In this document: positions 30,482 to 43,038 of the stretch, one piece after another
Numbering within the stretch: position 1 is the first letter of the stretch
How the letters are laid out: each line of letters begins with the position of its first letter
Assembly: GCA_021298975.1 (NCBI GenBank)
Contig: JAJTGC010000007.1
Coordinates: 1-64,000 of the forward strand
Length of the DNA: 64,000 bases
Reading direction: 5' to 3'
Origin: Oxalobacteraceae bacterium
GTDB lineage: Bacteria > Pseudomonadota > Gammaproteobacteria > Burkholderiales > Burkholderiaceae_D
The notes under the pieces: generated by a model
Database searches by the model: none
What the model saw: the letters and a program-made list of their open reading frames with translations, nothing else
What the model was told of the DNA's origin: nothing
Translations under genes and position numbers: made by a program

Positions 30482-30702
30482 GATCAGGGCGCGAGCGCCA
30501 ACGGGAAAACCGCTATTTTAGAGCCTCTGCCGACATGAGCGCTGCGCCCCAGCGCGCGAAGCGGAATCCGGAACAAAAAAACCGCCGACAAGGCAAAGCC
30601 AGCCCGTCAAGCGGCGTTTTGGCTCGGGCGTTGCCGGTTACCACTGCGAGCGAGTGGTCACTGATAAAATCGCGGTTTGCCTTTTACGGTCACCCACAAG
30701 CA

Positions 30703-32763
30703 ATGAGCACCGCTCCTTCCCGCAAGATTTTCGTCACCACGGCCCTGCCCTATGCCAATGGCGCATTCCACGTTGGTCACATCATGGAGTACATTCAGGC
30801 CGATATCTGGGTGCGCTTCATGCGCATGCGTGACCACGAGGTGCATTTTGTTTGCGCCGATGATGCCCACGGCGCGCCGATCATGATCGCGGCCGAAAAA
30901 GCGGGCATCACGCCACAAGCCTTCGTGGCCAACATTGCCGCGGGTCGCAAGCAGTATCTCGATGGCTTTCATATCGCCTTTGACAACTGGCACTCCACCG
31001 ATGGTGAAGAAAATCATGCGCTGTCACAGGAAATCTATCGTCGTTTGCGCGATAACGCGAAGCTGATTACCACGCGCAGCGTCGAACAATTTTTTGATCC
31101 TGTAAAGAATATGTTTTTACCGGACCGCTACATCAAGGGCGAATGCCCGAAGTGTGGCGCGAAGGATCAGTACGGCGATGCCTGCGAAGTCTGCAGCGCT
31201 GTATACGCGCCGACTGAATTGAAAAATCCCTATTCCACGCTCACGGGTGCGGCGCCGGTGATGAAGTCTTCAGAGCATTACTTCTTTCAGCTGTCGGATC
31301 CAAAATGTGGCGAATTTCTGCGTGAGTGGGCGCTTGACCCATCGCGCCTGCAACCCGAAGTGGCCAACAAAGCGCGCGAATGGCTGGAGAGCGAGAGCGG
31401 TCTGGGTGACTGGGATATCAGCCGCGATGCGCCCTACTTTGGGATCGAGATTCCCGACGCACCAGGCAAATATTTTTATGTCTGGCTGGACGCGCCGATT
31501 GGCTATCTCGCTTCGCTGAAAAATTATTTCACCAAAACCGGCCGCGACTTTGATGCCTTCATGGCAGATCCATCGACCGAGCAGTATCACTTCATCGGCA
31601 AAGACATCACCTACTTCCACACGCTATTCTGGCCTGCGATGCTGCATTTTTCGGGCATGAAGGTGCCGAACAATGTATTCGTGCACGGCTTCATTACGGT
31701 GAGTGGTGAAAAAATGTCGAAATCACGCGGCACAGGCATCTCGCCGCTGCGCTATCTCGACATCGGCATGAATCCCGACTGGCTGCGCTACTACATCGCC
31801 GCCAAACTGAACGCCCATGTCGAAGATGTGGATTTCAATCCGGAAGATTTCATTGCACGCGTGAACAGCGACCTGATCGGCAAATACATCAACATCGCCA
31901 GCCGTGCCGCTGGCTTTATCACGAAAAAATTTGATGGCCGGTTGAGCATGCACTGGGCGAGCGCCGAGGATCCTTTTCTCGTCCGCCTCCGAAGTGCGGG
32001 CGACGAGGTGGCTGCACTCTATGAAGCGCGAGAATATGGCAAAGCACTGCGGTTGATCATGGAGCAAGCGGATGCCATCAATGCCTACGTCGATGCCAAT
32101 AAACCCTGGGAGTTGGCCAAGGATCCCGCCAACAACGCAAAATTGCAGGAAGTGTGCAGCCGCTTGCTGGAATCTTTCCGTGTCCTGACCGTCTACCTGA
32201 AACCCGTGCTGCCATCGCTGGCAACGCAAGTGGAATCACTGTTTGGTATTTCGCCGCTGCGCTGGGAGGATGCAGCAAAGGCTTTGCCCGACCAGCATGC
32301 TATTCGTCCCTACACCCATCTGATGACCCGGGTGGAACCAGCGATGCTGGACCAACTCTTCGAAGCGCCCGCCGCAGAAGCGGACGCATCATCAGCAACC
32401 CCCGGGATCGAAGCCCTCGCCGAAGAAATCCGCATCGATGACTTTGCCAAGATCGATCTGCGCATCGCCCGAATTGTTGATTGCGAACAGGTCGATGGCT
32501 CGGACAAACTGCTGCGCCTCACGCTGGATGTGGGTGAGGGGCGCCTGCGCAATGTGTTTTCCGGGATCAAATCGGCCTACCAGCCCGAAGCACTGAAAGG
32601 CAAGCTGACCGTACTGGTTGCCAATCTGGCACCGCGCAAGATGAAATTCGGCATTTCCGAGGGCATGGTGCTGGCTGCCTCAGCCGCCGATGAAAAGGCC
32701 GATCCGGGCATCTACATCCTCGAGCCATGGCCCGGCGCCCAGCCGGGAATGCGAATTCGGTAA
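30703..32763 (+). CDS. metG: Methionyl-tRNA synthetase
   Basis: '[32 protein letters not shown]', '[12 protein letters not shown]', C-terminal tRNA-binding domain; ORF upstream of 30703 trimmed. Confidence 0.97.
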   Translation: MSTAPSRKIFVTTALPYANGAFHVGHIMEYIQADIWVRFMRMRDHEVHFVCADDAHGAPIMIAAEKAGITPQAFVANIAAGRKQYLDGFHIAFDNWHSTDGEENHALSQEIYRRLRDNAKLITTRSVEQFFDPVKNMFLPDRYIKGECPKCGAKDQYGDACEVCSAVYAPTELKNPYSTLTGAAPVMKSSEHYFFQLSDPKCGEFLREWALDPSRLQPEVANKAREWLESESGLGDWDISRDAPYFGIEIPDAPGKYFYVWLDAPIGYLASLKNYFTKTGRDFDAFMADPSTEQYHFIGKDITYFHTLFWPAMLHFSGMKVPNNVFVHGFITVSGEKMSKSRGTGISPLRYLDIGMNPDWLRYYIAAKLNAHVEDVDFNPEDFIARVNSDLIGKYINIASRAAGFITKKFDGRLSMHWASAEDPFLVRLRSAGDEVAALYEAREYGKALRLIMEQADAINAYVDANKPWELAKDPANNAKLQEVCSRLLESFRVLTVYLKPVLPSLATQVESLFGISPLRWEDAAKALPDQHAIRPYTHLMTRVEPAMLDQLFEAPAAEADASSATPGIEALAEEIRIDDFAKIDLRIARIVDCEQVDGSDKLLRLTLDVGEGRLRNVFSGIKSAYQPEALKGKLTVLVANLAPRKMKFGISEGMVLAASAADEKADPGIYILEPWPGAQPGMRIR

Positions 32764-32813
32764 GGTGTAGTCGGGGTAGAATACGCCTTCAAGTTTTTTC
32801 GGCGGGTCAGGCT

Positions 32814-33023
32814 ATGGGTTGGTTCATGAAGAAAAGTGGCTATGTTTCCGAATTCACGCAATTTCTCGGTGATATGAAACAAAAAAATCCGGCAATTGAG
32901 GAAGGCCAGCGCGACGGGCGCTCCCGTCTCTGGGACAAGGAGCCGATCGACCTCGACAATATGCGTCGCTCGCAAGAGTCTCGCGTACCCCAATCTGCCT
33001 ACGTCTACCAGAGCCACGAATGA
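32814..33023 (+). CDS. DUF3460-like small protein
   Basis: MGWFMKKSGYVSEFTQFLGDMKQKNPAIEEGQRDGRSRLWDKEPIDLD. Confidence 0.75.
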   Translation: MGWFMKKSGYVSEFTQFLGDMKQKNPAIEEGQRDGRSRLWDKEPIDLDNMRRSQESRVPQSAYVYQSHE

Positions 33024-33877
33024 GCGCGCCTGCTCACGCTATGGGTGATGTCCTGGAGAGCGATCACGTCGCCGCTCTTGAACCGATGGTGGTTGACAAC
33101 GTTGCGTTCGCCAAGCTGTATGGTGAGCCGCTGTTCAAGCTCCCTACGGACCTCTACATTCCACCCGATGCGCTGGAAGTTTTCCTTGAGGCCTTCGAGG
33201 GACCGCTCGACCTGCTGCTTTATCTGATTCGCAAGCAAAACTTCAACATCCTCGATATACCGCTCGCCCAGGTCACTGTGCAGTACCTGGGTTACATCGA
33301 GCAGATTCGCAAGCGCAATCTCGAGCTCGCGGCGGATTACCTGTTGATGGCGGCCATGCTGATCGAAATCAAGTCGCGCATGCTGCTGCCCTCGAGAAAA
33401 GTAGATTCAGGCGAAGAACCCGCTGATCCGCGCGCGGAACTGGTACGCCGCCTGCTCGAATATGAACAAATGAAACTGGCTGCATTCCAGTTGGACGCGC
33501 TGCCACAAGTCGGGCGCGATTTTGTTCGCACGCAGATTTTTGTGGACCAGGCGGTTGTCACGCGCTTTCCGGATGTCGATGTCATCGATCTGCAAAGCGC
33601 ATGGAGCGACCTGCTACGCCGCGCCAAGCTGACGGAAAGGCATACGATATCGCGCGAACAATTGTCGGTACGTGAACATATGAGCGCCATACTGCGTCAT
33701 CTGCAATCGGCAAAATTCGTCGAGTTCCATGAGCTCTTCGATCCCTCTCGTGGCGTGCCTGTCGTCGTCGTCAATTTCATCGCGCTGCTGGAGCTGGCAA
33801 AAGAAACGCTGATCGAGATCACCCAGGCTGAAGCATTCGCGCCCATCTATGTGCGCCTCTCCTATTCACCGAATTAA
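33020..33877 (+). CDS. scpA: Segregation and condensation protein A
   Basis: 'FEGPLDLLLYLIRKQNFNILDIPLAQVTVQYLGYI', 'ADYLLMAAMLIEIKSRMLLP'. Confidence 0.94.
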   Translation: MSAPAHAMGDVLESDHVAALEPMVVDNVAFAKLYGEPLFKLPTDLYIPPDALEVFLEAFEGPLDLLLYLIRKQNFNILDIPLAQVTVQYLGYIEQIRKRNLELAADYLLMAAMLIEIKSRMLLPSRKVDSGEEPADPRAELVRRLLEYEQMKLAAFQLDALPQVGRDFVRTQIFVDQAVVTRFPDVDVIDLQSAWSDLLRRAKLTERHTISREQLSVREHMSAILRHLQSAKFVEFHELFDPSRGVPVVVVNFIALLELAKETLIEITQAEAFAPIYVRLSYSPN

Positions 33878-33890
33878 CCTGCGGTGCTGA

Positions 33891-35674
<1,784 letters not shown>

Positions 35675-35719
35675 ATACCCACACATAACGCAGCAAGCCA
35701 TTCATTTTCGGGAACAACA

Positions 35720-36133
35720 ATGACCACTCTACCAACCAAGCAATTACATGAGCGCCAGCGCGGCACGCTGCCGGATTTGCTGGGATTTGACATCGTCTCT
35801 GCGAGCACTCAGGAAATTAAAGCTGGCTTCGATATCAAGCCCCATCATCTGGCACCCAATGGCTATCTGCATGCTGCCTCGATCATCATGCTGGCTGATA
35901 CGTCTTGCGGCTATGGCTGCATGATCACGCTGCCGGAAGGTGCGAACAGTTTCACCACCATTGAGCTCAAGAGTAATTTTTTAGGCACCGCTCGCGAAGG
36001 TAAAGTGGACTGTATCGCCACCCCCGTTCATCTGGGTCGTACAACGCAGGTGTGGGATGCAACCGTCAGTGCTGCTGGCAAAACCATCGCGCTGTTTCGT
36101 TGTACCCAGATGGTACTGTGGCCCAAAGCCTGA
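35720..36133 (+). CDS. PaaI-type (hotdog) thioesterase
   Basis: 'LAPNGYLHAASIIMLADTSCGYGCMITLPEGANSFTTIELKSNFLGTAREG'. Confidence 0.9.
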   Translation: MTTLPTKQLHERQRGTLPDLLGFDIVSASTQEIKAGFDIKPHHLAPNGYLHAASIIMLADTSCGYGCMITLPEGANSFTTIELKSNFLGTAREGKVDCIATPVHLGRTTQVWDATVSAAGKTIALFRCTQMVLWPKA

Positions 36134-36160
36134 GGACTCCTTGCGTCCGCCGACTGATTT

Positions 36161-36940
36161 TCAAACCATGCCTCCGGCCTTACCGCTACTTTCGTGAAAC
36201 GGCACCAACCAGTCTCCCTGGTGCATGAACTCGCAGCCAAATGCCATGCTCAATATGGCCGGCACCAAGATGTCTTCAACCGCCCCCAACCAGTGCTGCC
36301 CCTCACCCAGCACCAGCGCATGAGTCGCAAAGCGTTTCGCCAGATTGATATCGTGGCAGCTGGCTATCACGGCGTGATCGGCTGAGAGTTCACGCAGCAG
36401 CTGCATCACCCGCAATTGCTGCGCTACATCCTGATGCGATACCGGCTCATCCAGCAGCATGAGCTCAGGCGCCTGCACCAGCAGTGCTGCCAGTGCAACG
36501 CGCTGGCGCTCGCCACCCGACAGCGTGAGCACGCTGCGCCCCGTACTACCTGCCATATCCACTTGTTCGAGTGCTGCAGTGACGGCAGCCGCTTCACCCA
36601 GCGATCCGTCATTTTCCAGAGAAGGTCCCATGACCTGACCAATGGCGACCGTATCAAACACCGTGTGGGCAAACACATCGACTGGTTGCTGCATCATCAA
36701 CCCACGACGCCGTGCGAGCAAAGCCAGGGGCGTGCTTTGCAGCAGATCACCGCACAATTGAATATGACCTTTTGAGGGTGACCGAAGACCCGCAATAACT
36801 TGCAGCAGCGTCGTTTTGCCCGCACCATTTTTGCCGAGCACACACCAGAATTCACCACGACCCATGTGCCAATCAAGGTTTTGTATCAGCCGTCGATGAC
36901 CCACGTCAATTTCAAGCGCCCTCACTTCCAATAGCGTCAT
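36161..36940 (-). CDS. btuD: Vitamin B12 ABC transporter ATP-binding protein
   Basis: 'LGKNGAGKTTLLQVIAGL', 'LSGGERQRVALAALLVQAPELMLLDEP'. Confidence 0.9.
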   Translation of the reverse strand: MTLLEVRALEIDVGHRRLIQNLDWHMGRGEFWCVLGKNGAGKTTLLQVIAGLRSPSKGHIQLCGDLLQSTPLALLARRRGLMMQQPVDVFAHTVFDTVAIGQVMGPSLENDGSLGEAAAVTAALEQVDMAGSTGRSVLTLSGGERQRVALAALLVQAPELMLLDEPVSHQDVAQQLRVMQLLRELSADHAVIASCHDINLAKRFATHALVLGEGQHWLGAVEDILVPAILSMAFGCEFMHQGDWLVPFHESSGKAGGMV

Positions 36941-37992
36941 GAGCGGCTCCGTGCCAGCAACACCAGAAATACAGGCACACCAATGAGCGCAGTAATCACA
37001 CCGACGGGCAGTTGTACAGGCGCCGCAATACTGCGTGCCAAAAGATCGGCCAGTGTCAGAGCCATACCGCCGGTCAGCACGGCAGCAGGTAACAGGACGC
37101 GCTGATCATTACCAATCACAAGACGTAGCGCATGAGGAACGACCAAGCCGATGAAACCTATGGTGCCGGCGACCGCCACGGCGGCTGCGGTGGCTACTGA
37201 GGCAATCAGAAGCAGACTGACCTGAAGTCGCTGTACATTGAAACCCAGTAAGTGCGCCGTTACCTCGCCGTGCGAGAGCACATTCAGTGCTGCTGCCTTG
37301 GTAAAGGACCAGATACATGCCACCAGCAAGACCAGCCATGCCGAAGCAACAAATTCCGAAGAGTCCAGCTCGCCCATGAGCCAGAACAATGTGCCACGCA
37401 ACTGCGCATCCGGAGACAGCGCCAGCAGCAAGATAATCAAGGCACCAAAACCAGCCGAGATCATCACCCCGGTCAAAATCAGGCGAATACCACCCGTGCC
37501 CGAGTCCAGCACGATCTCATGGACGAAACTGCGACGAGCCAGAACCAGAAGCAGTGCCGTCGCCAACAGCGCGCCGAGCAAGGCACCTGACTGCAGACTG
37601 TAGATCACCGCCGAAGCAGGCAAGAGCAAACTGAAGGTCAATGCGCCGGCAGCCGCACCCCCGGAGACACCCAGCACATAAGGGTCGGCCAGTGGATTTC
37701 TGAGCAGGAGCTGCATCAACGCGCCCGCAAGCGATAACAGTCCGCCGACGACAAAGGCTGCCAGTACACGCTCTGCGCGCATTCCGCGAATATCGGGTGG
37801 CAGCAAGAAAAAATCAGAGCAACCCAGGCCCCCACAATTTAGCGCAAGCCACAGCACGATCAGCCCGGTAAGGATGCTGGCGCTCCACCAACAAAACTCT
37901 GCTGGGATGAAGCCAAATAACGACCTGCTTTTAGATAATCTTGTCAGCACGTCCCCACCCAAATTTAAAAGTGCACTCGTGCTGACATCCAA
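36937..37992 (-). CDS. btuC: Vitamin B12 ABC transporter permease (FecCD family)
   Basis: 'NPLADPYVLGVSGGAAAGALTFSLLLP', 'GTIGFIGLVVPHALRLVIGNDQRVLLPAAVLTG'; exact start uncertain. Confidence 0.9.
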   Translation of the reverse strand: MDVSTSALLNLGGDVLTRLSKSRSLFGFIPAEFCWWSASILTGLIVLWLALNCGGLGCSDFFLLPPDIRGMRAERVLAAFVVGGLLSLAGALMQLLLRNPLADPYVLGVSGGAAAGALTFSLLLPASAVIYSLQSGALLGALLATALLLVLARRSFVHEIVLDSGTGGIRLILTGVMISAGFGALIILLLALSPDAQLRGTLFWLMGELDSSEFVASAWLVLLVACIWSFTKAAALNVLSHGEVTAHLLGFNVQRLQVSLLLIASVATAAAVAVAGTIGFIGLVVPHALRLVIGNDQRVLLPAAVLTGGMALTLADLLARSIAAPVQLPVGVITALIGVPVFLVLLARSRS

Positions 37993-39974
37993 AGAGCGCG
38001 CCCAGGATCGGGATAAACCGCATTGTAGATACTCGAAAAGTCGCTTGTGTAGGCTCTGGTTGAATAAGCGTAGTAGCTACGGTCAAAAATATTTTTCAGA
38101 ACTAAAGATAACTCAACAGTACCTTGTTTGTAGGTGTAGCGGAGATCCGTCGTGGCATAGCCCGGCATTGTGTTCTGGTTGTTGAAATCGCCGGCCACCT
38201 GCTGTTTAGCTACCCATTGCGTATCAACACCCAAGGCATGTCCGGTAAATGGTTTCCAAAGCAACCGAATTGAGAGAACCTCACGCGCTGACATCGGCAC
38301 CTTGAGTCCAGCATATTGCCCCGACCGGAATCGTGCATCTCTGAAAGACGCAGATGAAGCAAGGCTTAGTGATGAACTCATTGGGAATGAATAATCGATA
38401 TCCATGCCTCGGCGCACTGTGGGATCAAGGTTGATATTTGCGAAGTTCACCGTGTCATAAATTATTTCATCATCCAGCACGCTCTCATAAGCTCTCATAG
38501 AAAAACGCTGTCCTGATTCAGCTTGATGACGCCACCCGATCTCTTTGTCACGTGAGGTCTGGGGACGTAGTTCGATAGTTTTCGTACCATCCCATGTGGC
38601 TGTTGCCAGTTCGTCGATATTGGCAAATCGATAGCTCTGGGCCACTCGTGCGAACACGACCTGATCAGGCGTGACGTTTTTAGCAATGCCCAACTCCCAG
38701 GCAGACCGCCTCCGCTCTCGCTCTAGAAGGTAGTCATTTGGAACCTGTAACTGTGATCGGTCATTCAGTTCAGTTCGATATCCTAGTGAAATACGGGTAT
38801 CGAATCGCTTAAGATCAAGATCGTCTTTGATGAAAAAACTCAATGAATTCGACTTGAGAAGATCATGCGTACTGATGGTGCTGTCAGGGAAATATCGGTC
38901 TTGTCTCCAGTCGCTTTTTTCTGCGCCCACGATCCAATTATTCTTCGCGAAGTCATTTTCGTCCGAACGGCTGGCATTGAGAGATAAAAACTGATTATCA
39001 CTTAAAAATGTCAATCGATTTAGCGTCCCCGCCAGGACTGCAACAGCAGCGTCATCGCGTTTTCTAAGCTGAGCATCGAGGCGCCAAATTACTCCGGCTA
39101 ACTCAGTTTCGGCAAAAGTTGCGTATCTGCTGACATTTGCACCCGCCCAAGTATTGTTACTTACCGACGAAGCCTGCGCAGCGCGTCGATCTTGGCTGAA
39201 TTCACTCAATGTAAGCGGACCGGGCGTCTGGGTGAAATTATCCTCTCTTCGGATACTCAAACCGGCACGAAATGACTTATCGGTAAATTTTATCGATAAG
39301 TTACCGCTTTGGTTGTCATTCGCAGAGTGCGTACGAAAACCATCCGACTGACGATCCATGCCATAAAACTGCAAGTCAAAAGCACCCATCGTGCGCGATG
39401 CGTTCAGGCGATATTCTCGCGTACCAAAGGTGCCCGCACCGAGATAAGCACTGGCCGTATTGGCATTCGCCTTACCGTAGGAACTGCCCTTGGTAACAAT
39501 ATTGATGACACCTGCGGTAGCGCCCTCGCCATACAGCACACTCGCCGAACCACGCTGAATCTCAATCCGCTCGATGCTTTCGACAGGGATGCCGGAAAGC
39601 CGAATCTCGGTTGCATCGCCTTCTCTCAGCGGTATGCCGTCAACAATAATCACGGTATTCAGATTACTCGTGTCACCGAACCCCATCAGATCGATGCTTT
39701 GTTCGTTGCCACCCGTGAGACTGGTGCGGCCAGTAACACCGCCTATACGCATGATGGCTTCATTGACCGTCTGCACATTGGCTTCAGCTATTTGCTCTCT
39801 GGTGATAACAGTGATGTAGGCCGGGAGCTTGTCCGCATCAGATTCATATTTGGTGGCTGTAACCGTAACGGGCTGAAGTGACCTGTCGGCCGCATAGACG
39901 GGAATAACGCAAGAAAACAAGACGGAGCAGGACGCGCAAGCGAACGCTACCGCTCTCGGAGAAGAAAGGAACAT
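37965..39974 (-). CDS. btuB: TonB-dependent outer-membrane receptor, BtuB-like
   Basis: Signal peptide from Met 39974; 'PVTVTATKYESDADKLPAYITVITREQI', plug domain 'SIERIEIQRGSASVLYGEGATAGVINIVTK'; downstream of a cobalamin riboswitch. Confidence 0.92.
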   Translation of the reverse strand: MFLSSPRAVAFACASCSVLFSCVIPVYAADRSLQPVTVTATKYESDADKLPAYITVITREQIAEANVQTVNEAIMRIGGVTGRTSLTGGNEQSIDLMGFGDTSNLNTVIIVDGIPLREGDATEIRLSGIPVESIERIEIQRGSASVLYGEGATAGVINIVTKGSSYGKANANTASAYLGAGTFGTREYRLNASRTMGAFDLQFYGMDRQSDGFRTHSANDNQSGNLSIKFTDKSFRAGLSIRREDNFTQTPGPLTLSEFSQDRRAAQASSVSNNTWAGANVSRYATFAETELAGVIWRLDAQLRKRDDAAVAVLAGTLNRLTFLSDNQFLSLNASRSDENDFAKNNWIVGAEKSDWRQDRYFPDSTISTHDLLKSNSLSFFIKDDLDLKRFDTRISLGYRTELNDRSQLQVPNDYLLERERRRSAWELGIAKNVTPDQVVFARVAQSYRFANIDELATATWDGTKTIELRPQTSRDKEIGWRHQAESGQRFSMRAYESVLDDEIIYDTVNFANINLDPTVRRGMDIDYSFPMSSSLSLASSASFRDARFRSGQYAGLKVPMSAREVLSIRLLWKPFTGHALGVDTQWVAKQQVAGDFNNQNTMPGYATTDLRYTYKQGTVELSLVLKNIFDRSYYAYSTRAYTSDFSSIYNAVYPDPGRALWMSARVHF

Positions 39975-40067
39975 GGGAACTCCAACTTTGGCAGGCCGCA
40001 CACCCATTTCCACCGTGGGTACTGGACCTCTTAAATCGCAGACCTCGCAGCCAACGATCTCCTGACT

Positions 40068-40256
40068 GAGAGCCGGTATCCGGGCTAGCAAACCTTACTC
40101 ATTGGCCTTCCAGATTCAAGATCCGTGGCATATCGAATGAGCTAGTACATGGCGTACGTTTGCTTACCGTTGCGGGGACAGCACAGGTTGTTCCAAGGAA
40201 CCCCTGTTTCCCGTTTAACTCGGCCTGACGGTAGTCAGGCCGGAGCACTTTCAGTA
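40068..40256 (-). ncRNA. Cobalamin (adenosylcobalamin-class) riboswitch
   Basis: Minus strand: ...GAGTTAAACGGGAA...CTGTGCTGTCCCCGCAACGGTAAGC...GGAAGGCCAATGAGTAAGGTTTGCTAGCCCGGATACCGGC; conserved core and B12-box-like segment upstream of btuB. Confidence 0.92.
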
Positions 40257-40403
40257 GTGAAAGTTTAGCATCTGCGGCTACTCGGCTGCAACAAACGTGT
40301 AAAGCACGCGGTCTAGGGGATGAGTCAGTCCAGCGGTAGCGCTTTGCACAAAGGTTGAAAAGCAATAAACTCTTAAGTCAAATAAAAAACGCAGAGACTC
40401 GCT

Positions 40404-41285
40404 ATGTCCTATAAAGATCAAAATTTCAGTGTCACGCCGGAATCCAGAGCCCAGTATTACACCCGCCAATACAATGCCCGTGCGGAGATTCCCGATCATC
40501 CGCAGCTATTCACGCGCTGGCAAAATGCGTCCGCACTGGTCAGACGCACCCACGCAGGGGTACTCGATATTCCCTTCGGTAGTGCCGCTGGCGAGCGGCT
40601 CGATTTCTATCCAGCCCCGCGCCCGGGGGCGCCTCTGCTGGTCTTCATCCATGGTGGATGGTGGCGCTCCCTCGACAAATCCGACTTTACTTTTATTGTG
40701 CCCGGCTATCACGAGGCAGGATTCAATGTCGCGCTGACAAATTACACGCTCGCACCCGAGGCCTCGATTGAAGAAATCACGCGCCAGCAGCTGCGCGCAT
40801 TTGCCTGGCTATACCAAAACGCGGCACGATATGAATGTGACCGCAATCGCATTGTCGTTGCTGGCCATTCCGCCGGTGCGCACCTGGCAGCGATGATGAT
40901 GGCAGCCCAATGGAATAAATTTGATCATGATCTGCCCGCCCATCTGATCAAGGCCGGCATATTGATGTCCGGTCTGTATGACCTCGAGCCGGTTCGTTAT
41001 GCCGCGTTCGTAAATAACGATTTGAAAATTACGCAAGCCAATGCACTACGAATCTCTCCCGGCTACATGCCGCAGTCGCATCCGATACCGTTTATTACTT
41101 CGGTAGGTGATCTCGAATCTTCCGAGTTCAAGCGCCAGACTGCCTTGATTGCCAGCCAGTGGAGAGAAGCCCATCGGGGCGATATCGCTTTGGAAGGCAC
41201 CAATCATCTGACCATCTGCGATAAGTTTGCGCTGCGCGGCCATCCGCTGTTCGAGCAATCTTGCAAGCTGATTTCAAAAAGTTAA
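40404..41285 (+). CDS. Alpha/beta hydrolase (kynurenine formamidase/esterase-like)
   Basis: 'LLVFIHGGWWRSLDKSDFTFI', 'NRIVVAGHSAGAHLAAMMM'. Confidence 0.9.
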   Translation: MSYKDQNFSVTPESRAQYYTRQYNARAEIPDHPQLFTRWQNASALVRRTHAGVLDIPFGSAAGERLDFYPAPRPGAPLLVFIHGGWWRSLDKSDFTFIVPGYHEAGFNVALTNYTLAPEASIEEITRQQLRAFAWLYQNAARYECDRNRIVVAGHSAGAHLAAMMMAAQWNKFDHDLPAHLIKAGILMSGLYDLEPVRYAAFVNNDLKITQANALRISPGYMPQSHPIPFITSVGDLESSEFKRQTALIASQWREAHRGDIALEGTNHLTICDKFALRGHPLFEQSCKLISKS

Positions 41286-41301
41286 GCACCCACAGTGCTA
41301 G

Positions 41302-41775
41302 TCAGTCTTGCCGAGGCTGATGGGCATATTGTTGGTGCTGCTCGTCCAGAAAGCCCGTGGCCAGAAATACTTCTCGCAACAGATAAATAAAGCTGGCAGT
41401 AAGCGCCATCATGGCCAGAACGAACAAGCTCGCAATTACCAGACTCAGTCTCAGATTCAGCGCGTCTGCAACGAAGAGCGTCGCCACCACCATACAGATC
41501 AGCAGTGCGCAACTCGTCGACAAAAAAATCGCACGATTTATTTTTTGGGCTCGCTTGAACAGCATATTTAGCTCTGCCTGTTCAGCCGCCGTGGCCTGTC
41601 TGGCAGGCTGAACATCCCACCCCCCCAGACGCTCCTCCAGCGTGCGGTAGCGATCAATGATCCGTGCGAGACGGTTGGTGAGCACCAGCATGTTGGTTCC
41701 AACACCCGTGAGTAAAAACACGGGCGCAATCGCCAGTTGAATGATGTGCCCGATTTCATCCGGTCCGATTTTCAT
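41302..41775 (-). CDS. DUF2721-like membrane protein
   Basis: 'IGHIIQLAIAPVFLLTGVGTNMLVLTNRLARIIDRYRTLEERL'; 3 TM segments. Confidence 0.8.
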   Translation of the reverse strand: MKIGPDEIGHIIQLAIAPVFLLTGVGTNMLVLTNRLARIIDRYRTLEERLGGWDVQPARQATAAEQAELNMLFKRAQKINRAIFLSTSCALLICMVVATLFVADALNLRLSLVIASLFVLAMMALTASFIYLLREVFLATGFLDEQHQQYAHQPRQD

Positions 41776-41987
41776 GGCGCCGCGTCCGTCCTGTCGATAG
41801 TCTGAAATTTCAATAGAGCAAGAAATAGTGTGCGCAGTGTAGCAGCGGCGCGATGTTCTCGTTCGCCAATAGCAAGGCACACGCCCATGAGCATAACAAC
41901 CAAATATTTCACTCAGAAAACACATCTAATTCTACGCGGGAACAAACTGTAAAAAACAAGCACAAAATTCCCGGTAAGAACAGATTT

Positions 41988-42001
41988 TTGATCCGAATCA
42001 T
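41988..42001. promoter_or_regulatory. Candidate FNR/CRP-type box
   Basis: TTGATCCGAATCAT; 9 of 10 defined positions of TTGAT-N4-ATCAA. Confidence 0.5.
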
Positions 42002-42177
42002 ATAGGTAGCTGTGTCAAAAGCTGATACATTTACCATATGTGTTGTCATTTTGTTACTAAAAGGAAACCGTGATGAAAATAATTCCCAAGACACATCTTA
42101 AATTGCGCTGGAGTATCTGAGATGCAACGTGCAAAAAACGACGTGGCGGCGAGCCGGGCAAACAGGATGAGCTGGAA

Positions 42178-42822
42178 ATGATCCGGGCAGTGATTGCAGA
42201 TGATCACGCGCTCATGCGTGAAGGCCTCAAACACATACTGAGCAAGGCAGACGATATCGAAGTGATGGCTGAAGCGAGTGACGGGTTTGAAGTACTCGCA
42301 TTGGTTCGCAAAGGTGATTTCGACGTTCTGGTGATGGATCTGTCCATGCCTGGTCGTGGCGGCATGGATCTGATCAGGCAAATCAAAGATGAGTTTCCCC
42401 AAGTTGCGATTCTGGTGCTGACCATGCACGACGAGAATCAGTATGCTGCGCGCGCGATTCGAGCAGGGGCGCTGGGCTACATGACCAAAGAGAGCGCAGG
42501 TACCGAACTCGTCAAAGCAATCCGCAAGGTACATCATGGCCGACCCTACATCAGCATGGACGTCGCTGAACAGCTTGCCATGGATGCCATGCCGACTCGA
42601 CTCGACATGCCTCACAAATCATTGTCCGACAGAGAATTCGAAGTATTCAACTTTCTCGTATCGGGAAAGTCGGTGACGGAGATTGCAGCGCTTCTTCACT
42701 TGTCGGTGAAGACAGTCAGCACACACAAGACACGCATCCTGCAAAAAATGGGAAGTAGTTCGCTGGCAGAGTTGGTTCAATACGCCGTCGTGCAGGGTTT
42801 GCTCGAAAAATTCAAGCCTTGA
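42178..42822 (+). CDS. NarL/FixJ family response regulator (orphan)
   Basis: 'IRAVIADDHALMREGLKHILSKADDIEVMAEA', REC Asp region 'DVLVMDLSMPGRGGMDL', LuxR HTH 'LSDREFEVFNFLVSGKSVTEIAALLHLSVKTVSTHKTRILQKM'. Confidence 0.95.
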   Translation: MIRAVIADDHALMREGLKHILSKADDIEVMAEASDGFEVLALVRKGDFDVLVMDLSMPGRGGMDLIRQIKDEFPQVAILVLTMHDENQYAARAIRAGALGYMTKESAGTELVKAIRKVHHGRPYISMDVAEQLAMDAMPTRLDMPHKSLSDREFEVFNFLVSGKSVTEIAALLHLSVKTVSTHKTRILQKMGSSSLAELVQYAVVQGLLEKFKP

Positions 42823-43038
42823 GTTTCATGCGAATCAAAGATCAATTGAACAAAATTGCGAAGATAGGAATAGCCCTAACGAAGCTCAGTACTGCCTTGA
42901 ATGGTATTCAGAGCAGCCCGATAGCCATCGAAACACGCCGTAGCGATACTACCCACTCGCAAAGCGCATGATGTGAAGAAACCGAAAATCTCACACACAA
43001 CTGCCAGGTGACAGTGAACATTCAAAGGATTACTTACC

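Noticed and set aside
29600-30538. 312-aa plus-strand ORF
   Set aside because: Antisense to gltX, no recognisable motifs
30535-30702. N-terminal extension of metG in the ORF track
   Set aside because: Canonical MetG starts at Met 30703 ([22 protein letters not shown]); the upstream part overlaps the gltX promoter region and lacks similarity
40221-40243. Perfect 9-bp hairpin cggcctgac-ggtag-tcaggccg as an independent element
   Set aside because: Its position 5' of GAGTTAAACGGGAA fits a peripheral stem of the cobalamin riboswitch, so it is explained by that feature
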